A stretch of DNA of 64,000 nucleotides from Phaeosaccion multiseriatum (taxonomy: Eukaryota; Ochrophyta, other classes): the NCBI GenBank assembly GCA_965112735.1, contig OZ218964.1:496001-560000 (forward strand), in the 5' to 3' direction. The notes below the pieces were generated by a model. That model ran no database searches and was not told the origin of the DNA. It saw only the letters and a program-made list of their open reading frames with translations. This document shows, one piece after another, positions 33,899 to 42,330 of the stretch. How positions within the stretch are numbered: the stretch's first letter is position 1; every line of letters starts with the position of its first letter. A program made the position numbers and the translations under genes.

Positions 33899-36800
33899 AC
33901 GCTTAAAAATGCGGTGGTTCCCTACACAAGAGGAGAGCCCTTCACAAGGCAACGACAAAGACTTGCTCCATCCATCCTGCCCCACCATCTCGCATGTACC
34001 AGCGCTCTACGAGAAGGAAGCTCCCCCGTCTTCCTTAAGCAAACCCCTCAACCGCTCGCGGGCGGGGTTACCTACTCATCTACCCACCTAACCCCCCCCC
34101 CCCACCCCCACCCCAAGCCTCCCCCCCTCCCTATCTCCACCCTTCTCCACCTGAGATCAGGGTGGTCTGCCAGATACTGCAGCATGCGGCTGAGAGAAGC
34201 GCTCGTGGTGCCCAAGCCCGCCATGACCACTGAAACGAGCGTGTCCAGGATGGTCTCGGGCGTAAGCACCTCCACAGAGGCCATACCGCCCTAACAAGGA
34301 GGGGGAGGAGGGAGGGAGGGAGGTGAAGGGGTTGGGAGGATGGGACTGTTAAAATCCATCCATCCATCCATCTATCCAATCATTCATCTGCCATTCCGTC
34401 CATTTAGCTAGTTGTCCTCCTCCCCCTCCTAAGTACCTTCTCCTCCTCCTCCTTGAGCTGATCCCAGAGGAGCACGTCAAGCATGCTATCAGAGCCCTCA
34501 GGGGGGGCGTCTGTACCGGGGGGAGAGATGGCAGTGGAGGGGAGAGATGGCAGTGGATGGGAGGGGCTGAGAAGGGAAGATGGCAGCTAATGGGAGAGAG
34601 AAGTGGGGGGGCACGAGGACGAAAGGACTTGGGCTGTGGAGAGGCAAGCCAGGAGCCCTTGGGAGGGAAAAGGGCAGAGGATGAGAGAGGAAGGATCGAA
34701 GGAAAGCCATAGGAGGGGGGGGGGAGAATCCACGAAGACTGGCGATGCGTAGGGGAGGCAAGTGAAGAATGGCCTCTCACCCGCACTGCTAAGAGACCGA
34801 AAGAGCGACAGCCAAAGCACAGCAAAGCAAGGCAAAGGAACTGGCCACAGACCACAGCACACACAGAGACAGAAGAGGCGTGACGGGGGCATTGGAGGAG
34901 GGGGGTGGGTACGCACCACTCTTCATGCCGTTTCTCCGCGCGCGATACAGCACCTCTCGTCGCCTTTGCACCACGTCCTGACAAGAGAATGACGGGGAGG
35001 GGGCGTGCGAGGCGTCAGCGGAGGAGTTTTGATGGCTGTCTTCTCCGTTCCTCTCCACTGCTCTCTTCTCCTCCCGCCCCCTCTCCTCTCCTCTCTTCTC
35101 CTCCCGTCCCCTCTCCTCTCCTCTCCTCTCCTCTCCTCTCTTATCCTCTCCTCTCCTCTCCTCTCTTCTCCTCTCGTTTACTCTCCCCTCCCCTCTTTTC
35201 CTCTCCTCCCGTCCCTTCTCATCTCCCGTCCCCTCTCACGTCATCTCCCGCCCTCCCCTGTCCTCCCCTGGGCTCAGCGAAGGATCCCCAACGGCAGCAG
35301 ATGTGATGTGAGAACACCCCTCTTATCACAGAGTGTCGATATCTATATCGATCTCGATTTCACCTGAACCTGCAACTGTAACGGCAACTAAAGCTCACCT
35401 TGAGGCCAATTCTGATTCTTTGTCGAGCCTTGAGCCCCGCCCTGGCCGCGGTGGGCAGTCGCTCGAACAGCTCTGATCTGTTGCATTGCATGGGTCAAGG
35501 GCAAGGCACAAGGAGCGCGAGGGAGAGAGACAGGGAGGAGGGGGGGAGAGAGGTGTGAGGGGTCGCAGCAGGCAGGGCAGGCGAGAGCAAAGGAGAACAT
35601 GACGATGGGAAGGCGCGAGTTTAGAGGAGTGTGCGCTGTCTGTGCGCTTTGACTGCCATCCCTGCCTCCTGGAGGCACAGCAATGGATCGCACGAGAAGA
35701 GGAGGGCAGGGGCGTCTTGAATCCGAAGGGACAAAGACACATTGCGACGAGGAGGGGCAGCATATTCATTGCGAGGAGAGAGAAGGGGCCCTCTGTCGTC
35801 TCTGCTGTGCTGCTCTCCACTCCACTCTCTCTCTCTCACTCACGCACCCACTCACTCACTCACTCACTCACTCACTTGACGGGGACGGAGAAAAGTCCTC
35901 TGGTCACCTTACGGAAATCCTGCTCGAAAGAAGGAAAGAGAGGCGACGACAAAAGAGGCATCAGAACTCGTCCCAGCCATCGAGGGCGGGCAGTCAGCTA
36001 GTCAGCCAGGCAGTCAGCTAGTCAGCCAGGCATTCAGCTAGTCAGCCAGGCATTCAGCTAGTCAGCCAGGCAGTCAGCTAGTCAGCCAGGCATTCAGCTA
36101 GTCAGCCAGGCATTCAGCTAGTCAGCCAGGCAGTCAGCTAGTCAGCCAGGCAGTCAGCTAGTTAGCCAGGCAGTCAGCTAGTCAGCCAGGCAGTCAGCTA
36201 GTCAGCCAGGCAGTCAGCTAGTCAGCCAGGCAGTCAGCTAGTCAGCCAGGCAGTCAGCTAGTCAGCCAGGCAGTCAGCTAGTCAGCCAGGCATTCAGCTA
36301 GTCAGCGAGGCAGTCAGCTAGTTAGCCAGGCAGTCAGCTAGTCAGCCAGGCATTCAGCTAGTCAGCCAGGCAGTCAGCTAGTCAGCCAGGCATTCAGCTA
36401 GTCAGCCAGGCATTCAGCTAGCAGCTGGTGTGGTACAGCAACAGCCTCCCTGCCGTACTCCTTGAAGACCAAGTAATACAGAATGAAGAGGGAAGAGGGA
36501 AAGAACGAAACACTGCCCCTCTCCCCCCTCCTGCGCCTCTGCTATGCATGCCTATCCGCTGCCATCCCACCCACGCCCCCCCTCAATCCCCTGTCATTCC
36601 CGGCCCTTCGCCCTTCGCCTTACGTCCTCGAATTGCAGCATGGCCTTGCTTTCCTCGGCTCCAAAAAAAGCAGTGTTAATGACGGCAAAGGTGAAGCTCT
36701 CCAGCTCGGGCTGCAGCTGCAGTTTGAGTTTCAGCTTCCTCTTGGGGTTCTTCCTCTCCCTCCACGACTTTTTGCCCTTGCTGCATGGGAGTGGGGAGGG

Positions 36801-39058
36801 AGGATGGAGGAGGCGGAGAGGAGAGGGAGAGGAGGGGAGGGGAGGGGGAGAGGAAGGGAGGGGAGGGGGAGAGGAGGGGATGGAGAGAAAAGGATAGGAT
36901 AGGAGAGGAGAGGAAGGAGGAGAGGAAAAGAGAAGGCAGAAGAGGGGAGGAGGGGAAGGGAGGGGAGGGGAGGGAGAGGAGGGGAGAGGAGAGGATAGGA
37001 GATGAGAGGAGAGGAGAGGAGAGGAGAGAAGAGAGGGGAGAGGAGAGGAGGGGAGAGGAGAGGAGATGAGAGGAGAGGAGAGGAGAGGAGAGGGGAGGAG
37101 AGGGAGGGGAGAGGAGAAAAGAGGACAGGAGAGGAGAGGAGAGAAGGGAGGAGGAGAGGAGAAGAGAAGACAGAAGAGGGAAGGAGAGGGGAGGGGAGAG
37201 GAGAGGAGAGGAGAGGAGAGGAGAGGAGAGGAGAGGAGAGGAGAGGAGAGGAGAGGAGAGGAGAGGAGAGAGTAGGGAGGACAGGGCAGGAGAAGAAGGT
37301 ACAGAAGAGAAGAGGAGAGGAGAGGAGAGGAGAGGAGAGGAGAGGAGAGGAGAGGTGGTGGAGGGGCATTGGTGAGCTCTGGCTTGAGCTTCCCGTAAGT
37401 AAAATGCCGCACCGGTGCGGTGTTGGATAAGCCAATGACGCAGTGTAAACAGGAAGTTAGGCATGTCCCAATATATCACGCCAGTATGTTAACGAATACA
37501 GGCGGATGGGCGATGTAGGAGCAAGCGCCCGCACCCAGCATACTTCACACTACCACGGAAGGCCTACTGATGAAGAGGATGATTGGGTATACAAGTGAGT
37601 ACATTGGGTACAGAGTATGAGTCCCCAAGCACATCCTGTCTACCCACCTTCGTATTCGCTCCTTCCACTCGGCTACCTTGTCTTCCAGTACTCTCTAAGG
37701 GAGGGGGAGGGGGGGGGCAGTTTGAGTGTGAGCCTGTTTGACTCTCTCTGCCGCCTCTGAGTGTCACGCACACGAAGACACGCACGCACCTGCACGAGGG
37801 GCTCCATGTTGGGGATATAGGACATCGCCAAGGCCTTCGTCGACACGTTACGGATCTTGGACCGTGTCTGTGTGTGTGTGAGGGTGTGTGTGTGTGTTTT
37901 AGTGTGCGTCACCATGTGCATGGTCACTGCCAGAAAACTAGACCAATAGAGTGCCCAGAAGAAGGACTCGCATAAATCTTCTCACTAACCTTTCCTCACT
38001 CTCCACTCACTCTTTCTCTCCCTTTCTTCCTTCGTTCCTTCGTTCCTTCCTCTATCTTTTTCTAACCCTCCCTTCCTTCCTTCCTTCCTCTCTCTCTCAC
38101 TCACTCACTCACCGGAGACTCGGGCATTGTTGTGAAGGAGCGCTCCCCGAGCATTCTTGTGACCGAGTAGGGCCAGCTGCGTGAATGAGGCGGGTGTTCA
38201 TATCAGAGAGAAGGACCAAGTGCCATGAAAGAATGGAAGGGGTGAAGGGGTGGCGTAGCGAAAGGGTTGGGCCGGCAGGCGGGTACAAGAGGGAGCTTCC
38301 AGTATTCGACCGGCACGGCGTATCTCCCTTCTTCCCCCTCTGTCTCTCTCTCTTCTCTCTCTTCTCTCTTCTCTCCCTTTGTCTCTCTCTCTCTCACTCA
38401 CTCACGTGCCGTCCACATCCCCGCTCGGTTCCAGCGCTGCAAGAGCCTCCGTCGCAAGGGGACTCGTCATGACCGTGGTCGTGAGAAAGCCGAACAACTT
38501 GGTCCGAAAGATGCCTTCCGTTCGCTTACCTGCGAGGTGTAAAATGTGGGTGGGGAGAGAAGAGGGGGGCGGGTTCACATCCTGATGGAGGTTTCGCTAA
38601 TCCAAGGCGAATAGAAGTGGGACACATGATCAGGAGCCGCATGCAGGGGGAGTGCATGTGCTTGCAGTGCGGCGCAGACAGTTGGAAAGGCTTGCTACAA
38701 GCTCACCAAGAGCACGAGCGCTTCGCCGTCCAGTCGTCTTTGGTGTGCGACCGAGTATTGTCCGGATGCGACCCCTCAAAGAGAAGGTGTTGTCTTTCGG
38801 TGGTGGCGGCAAGTCGGCAAAGTCCTCTGATGAAGCGCCTGCTATAGTGCTGCTCCTGTCCCTCCTACCACTCCCGCCTGCCCTCACCCCTTCGCCCCCT
38901 GTGGGAGTACATGTATGACAACGGGGGAGGGAGGGAGAGGCTTTTTTCGGGACTCCAACCCTCACGCTTGCGGGCGGCCCAAACGCAGTGCACACAGCAA
39001 CTCCCCTCGTCAGCAAAGTGCCTACCAGAGGGAGAAGGACGCGAGCAAGCGGCCGCAT
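32367..39058 (-). CDS. Cytochrome P450 with a plastid-type presequence
   Basis: Heme-thiolate monooxygenase; substrate unknown. Fifteen exons read in phase: 38707-39058, 38406-38529, 38113-38176, 37790-37867, 37648-37694, 36624-36780, 35876-35919, 35399-35477, 34917-34979, 34437-34510, 34151-34290, 33657-33771, 33310-33393, 32753-33020, 32367-32473. Motifs: GIFRTKLFGFLTTTVM (exon 2); I-helix VVMAGLGTTSASLSRM (exon 11); K-helix ESAR, completed across the exon 12/13 junction; PYRF (exon 14); heme loop FGFGRHLCPG with the ligand Cys (exon 14); then KLEMVLFMTRFLE-TFDYELVKGQ across the last junction. GLFSVPV and ARQRIR in exons 7-8 resemble the CYP26/CYP120/CYP85 group (moderate). The start MRPLARVLLPLVGTLL...CTAFGPP is chosen because it opens with a signal peptide followed by Ala-Phe, as in heterokont plastid precursors; an ATG 14 codons upstream would put Glu/Lys first. 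The last acceptor is preceded by poly-A rather than pyrimidines. Confidence 0.88.
33419..33453. repeat. (GA)n repeat in a P450 intron
   Basis: About 16 GA units just upstream (minus strand) of the K-helix exon, so the transcript has a (UC)n pyrimidine tract there. Confidence 0.85.
33570..33622. repeat. (TCC)n trinucleotide repeat in a P450 intron
   Basis: About 17 TCC triplets in the intron between the ExxR-containing exons; not coding in the spliced gene. Confidence 0.9.
35055..35265. repeat. Polypyrimidine (CTCTC)n tract in a P450 intron
   Basis: About 200 bp of TCCTC/CTCTC units on the plus strand in the intron between P450 exons 8 and 9. Confidence 0.85.
35990..36421. repeat. 20-bp tandem array (CAGTCAGCTAGTCAGCCAGG), about 21 copies
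   Basis: A very regular array in the P450 intron between exons 6 and 7. Units differ mainly at one position (CAGTCAG or CATTCAG) plus rare GTTAG and GCGAG variants. There are no unique spacers. CAGCTAG and its surroundings make each unit partly self-complementary. Confidence 0.95.
36793..37362. repeat. 570-bp polypurine (GGAGA)n tract
   Basis: Nearly pure G/A on the plus strand, dominated by GGAGA units, in the P450 intron between exons 5 and 6. It makes long spurious Glu/Arg/Gly ORFs on one strand and Leu/Ser/Pro ORFs on the other. Confidence 0.95.
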
Positions 39059-39439
39059 TTTTTTTTTTTTTTCTGTAAACACCACCTCAGCAATCAATCA
39101 CATGTGGGAAGGAACCCTAGTAAGTCAGTAGTAGGGATGAGGCCCGGGGAAAGGGGGGAGAAGGACGGGAAGGAACTGGTGAAGGATGGAAGAATTTAAC
39201 ACGCAACACCTCACAAGCTGGGGAGCGACGCGGTAGAAATCAGCATCAGTGGCAGGGAAGGCAGTGTGCGGACCAAAAGCAGCTGCAGCTGTAGCCAAAG
39301 GCAAACGCGGAACGCAAGGAGAGGAACAACGGAACATTAAGGCCTACGGGGCCGAAGCGCAGCAGCTGTGGCAGATACGGGAGAGCACGCAGGGAGACGG
39401 TAACACAGGCAGCCAGTGTGAGCAGCAGCAGCGGGAAAC
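39059..39439. promoter_or_regulatory. Divergent promoter region of the P450 and DHHC genes
   Basis: The two start codons face away from each other with about 380 bp between them, so this segment must hold both promoters and 5' UTRs. It contains a T-run at 39059-39072. No TATA box or known operator is recognised. Confidence 0.4.
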
Positions 39440-40398
39440 ATGGGCGGCAAGGGATGTGTCCCCCATCGGCCTAAGAAGGTGGGCGCCTGCTACCTGCTCT
39501 GCGGGGAGGAGAGCGCCAGTGGGTTCCCCTTCCACTGCCTCGTAGGGCCGCAGTACCCGTGCATGCTCGTCACCTACTGCCTCATCATCGTCCCTTCCGT
39601 GGTGGTCTTCATCTTTGTGTAAGTCCTCAGCCGAAGTGAAGAGCCCTTCTCTCTTCCTTTCCATGTAGTTTGCTGTCTGTGCTCGTGTGTTCCCTTCAAA
39701 ACCCCCTCTTCCTCCCCGCCCCCTACCCCGCCTTCTGCTCCCCCCCTCATTCATGTTTCCCCTCTCTCCTCCGAGCAGCGCGCCCTCGTACCCCTTCTAC
39801 ATCGCTATCATGCTCGCCGTGAGCTTCACCACGCTACTTTGCGCCTTCTCCTTCACGGCGTGCAGTGATCCGGGCATTATCTACGCGGCAAGGCCGGGGC
39901 AGCCGTCAGGGACAGGCTCATCAGCCGCGGCAGCAGGAGAGGGAGGGGTGGGGGCGCGGCACGAGGAGCACCAAATAGAGGAGGGCACACTGTGTGGTGC
40001 GTGAGGATGGCAGTGGATGGGAGCGTATCGGGGACTGGGGGCTCGTAGACTTGTCTGTGTTGTCTGTCTGTTTGAGTACGGTGTTTGAACAATTATTCTC
40101 TTATTAAATCGGCCAACCAAGTAGCCAATCAACGAACCCACTCCCCTCCACCCACTCTTTCACCGCAACCACTCCACGCTACACAGGGAGATGCGAAGTG
40201 ATGCGACCAGATACAGCGCAGCACTGTGGGGAGTGTAACCTTTGCATCGACGGCTTAGACCACCACTGCCCTTGGACGGGCAAGTGCATCGGCAAGCGCA
40301 ATCTCGCCGCCTTCTACGTATTCGTGGGGTCGGTCTTCTTGCACTTGGGGGTGGTGCTGCTGCTAGTCATGGGGGCCTTTGCGCAGACCAAGGGCTGA
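39440..40398 (+). CDS. DHHC-type protein S-palmitoyltransferase, apparently lacking its fourth membrane segment
   Basis: Transfers palmitate to cysteines of membrane-associated proteins. Exons 39440-39618, 39779-39996 and 40187-40398. Transmembrane segments: VTYCLIIVPSVVVFIFV across the first junction, IAIMLAVSFTTLLCAFSF, then FYVFVGSVFLHLGVVLLLVM. Between the second and third lies the cysteine-rich domain: CGRCEVMRP, HCGECNLCIDGLDHHCPWTG, KCIGKRNLAAF, with catalytic Cys in DHHC. The product of about 200 residues stops nine residues after TM3. DHHC enzymes normally have a fourth segment and a TTxE motif; neither is visible in the next kilobase. Either a downstream exon was missed or the copy is truncated. 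It shares a divergent promoter region with the P450. Confidence 0.88.
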
Positions 40399-41558
40399 CT
40401 CGTTTCGCCAGCGTCGATCGTCGTCCCACGACCCCCCCTCTGTCTTTCCCATCGCTATCTTTCCCGGCGTCTCCATCTTCCTCTCTCTCCCGCCTTCTCC
40501 TTCTCTCTGGCGCTCTGTCTCTCTCTCTGAAGTGGTGCCAGGGAGCTGACTCCCCTGCTCTGAGGCTTGCAGCAGCGCAAGCGAGAAGGAGGTAGGCCAG
40601 GACAGCGCTTATCCCGTCCGTTGGTTCTCCGCCTACTTTTGGCGAAGGAGTGTTCCGCCGCTTTGCGCGGCGCTGGAGGCGTCCCGGGGGTGGAGGAGCT
40701 GCGATGGCGGCTCCGTTGATTCACCCCCCCCTCGGAAGGAGCGCTCTCCCGCTGTGTGTGTATGTGTGTGTCTGAGGGAGGGAACTCGGGGCATCCCTCA
40801 GGGAGGGGCAGCAGACGAGCACAGCTCTTGGGCAGAACACAAGCGCAGCAGCTGGGCAGCTGCATCGGGCTTGGGGGACCGGGCGTACTGGCTGCGGTGT
40901 GGTGCCTTCGTCAGCGCTTCCCCTGTGCGAGGAGGGGCGCTTGGCTTCTCGCAGGCGGGCTGTCGCAATGTGTACCACCAACGTGGGCACGTGTGCGGGC
41001 ACTCCTCGACGTGCGGAGGACCTCTCTAGTCATCCTGCTTGTCGTCTTCTCGGCGACCCAACCCACTCATCTTCTTTCGGACAGTGACCACTACCACCGG
41101 TGCACCTTCAGAAGGCTCACATTCAGGCCAGACGTGATCCGTACTAAATGATTGATCGAGGTTGACGTCCTGTACAGCAGCGCGTTGACAGAGAGAGAGA
41201 GTTAATGTGTGCACATAGATAATGATCTACTCAGGTGCAAGCTTTGCCATGGGCTGCCTTCCTTCCTTCCTCCCTGGAGTGCCTCTTGTCTCTTGGGGGG
41301 GTTGGTGGACTGACTGTGGTCGCTGCTCTCTCTGTGCCAATCTGTTCGGGTTCTTCTTTTTCCACTCCTGCTCTCTCCATCTCTCCTCTGCTTTCTGCAA
41401 TCTCTCTCCAGCCCCCCCTACTCCCCCTCTCGCTCGCTTTCTCAGCTTGTGTATGTATATACGTGTGTTTTATGTTCACGTGTGTGCGTGAGTGATTTCT
41501 CACACATCCAGTGCCATCTGCACTGCCTAATAGTAGTAGTAGTAGTTCTGAGCATTGG
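40399..41558. other. Region between the DHHC gene and the GST-kappa fragment
   Basis: Several ORFs occur but none has recognisable family features. A hydrophobic stretch around 41020-41060 (TSLVILLVVFS) could be a missed exon of the DHHC gene but has no convincing splice context. The rest is simple-sequence and C/T-rich. Confidence 0.35.
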
Positions 41559-42145
41559 CAGCTGCCACCTTGCGAATCGAGCTCTTCTACGACGCAGCGA
41601 GTCCATGTAAGATCCTACGCCGCAGTACTCTCTCTCTCTCTCTCGCTCTCTCACTAGTCCCTTTAACGTCTCTCTCACCCTCCCCTTCCCCCTCTCCATC
41701 TCGCCCGGTCTCTCTCCCTTCCCCTTTCCCTCTCTTCTTTCCCCGTCTCCTTCTCTCTCTTGCTCTCTCTCTCTACCTTTCTCTCTCTCCCTCTCTCCCC
41801 CCCCCCCCTCTCTCTCTCCCTTTCCGTGTTTCCTTCTCTCTCCCTCTCCCACATCCTCTCTCGCTGTCCTCCTCCTTCCCCCCCTTTGCCTCCCACCATC
41901 ATATTTAGACACATGGCTTGCCTTCGAGACTCTTTTGCGGCAGCGCAACAAGGCGTGGAAGGGCACCACGATTGGGACACGGCCCTTCTACCTCGGGGGC
42001 GTCATGAAGGCCACAGGGTAAGTTTACGGGCTCACTAATGTCACAGACATTGCGTGTCGCCCTCGTTGGCCTTCCTCTCAGGCTACAACACCCCCTCCCC
42101 CTTTGTCTCAGGAACCGCCCCGGCTGCTGCTCTTCGAGTTTCTAG
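41559..42145 (+). pseudogene. Fragment of a kappa-class glutathione S-transferase (DsbA-like fold)
   Basis: Two exons, 41559-41602 and 41909-42006, flanked by good splice sites, join to TLRIELFYDAASPY / TWLAFETLLRQRNKAWK / TTIGTRPFYLGGVMKATG. This is the N-terminal strand-helix-strand of GST kappa (typical family pattern: VELFYDVVSPYSW, then GIMKDSGN-PP), including the catalytic Ser in the SPY motif. The next exon continues with NRPGCC and reaches a stop at 42143-42145. The remaining roughly 150 residues of the family are absent, and no initiator exon is found upstream: there is an in-frame TGA at 41549 before the acceptor. The end abuts the 3' end of the FkbM gene. It is either a remnant, or a gene with a distant first exon and a lost 3' half. 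Confidence 0.65.
41625..41880. repeat. CT-rich simple sequence in the GST-kappa fragment intron
   Basis: About 250 bp of (CT)n and CCCTTT-type sequence between the two GST-kappa-like exons. Confidence 0.8.
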
Positions 42146-42330
42146 CATCAAGTGGGGAGTTTTTGAGTGAGGTGCGCCTTGCCGAACGACGAGGCAGGGG
42201 AGGCCCCCAGAGCCCCGGGGAGAGGGTTGAAGGGGCAAACGTCCCCGAACGGGCTGGGGCCCGCATCGGTGCGCTCCGCCCCAGATTTTCCCGAACTTGT
42301 AACCGTCGGGGGGGGGGCAGAGCAGCTCCA

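Noticed and set aside
35990-36421. CRISPR array
   Set aside because: The 20-bp units are contiguous with no unique spacers, and the context is a eukaryotic intron.
36676-37479. Long ORFs rich in Leu/Ser/Pro (minus) and Glu/Arg/Gly (plus)
   Set aside because: They translate the polypurine tract in a P450 intron; no family features, and both strands are open because of the repeat.
41442-41969. Minus-strand Arg/Glu-rich ORF
   Set aside because: Reverse translation of the CT-rich intron of the GST-kappa fragment.
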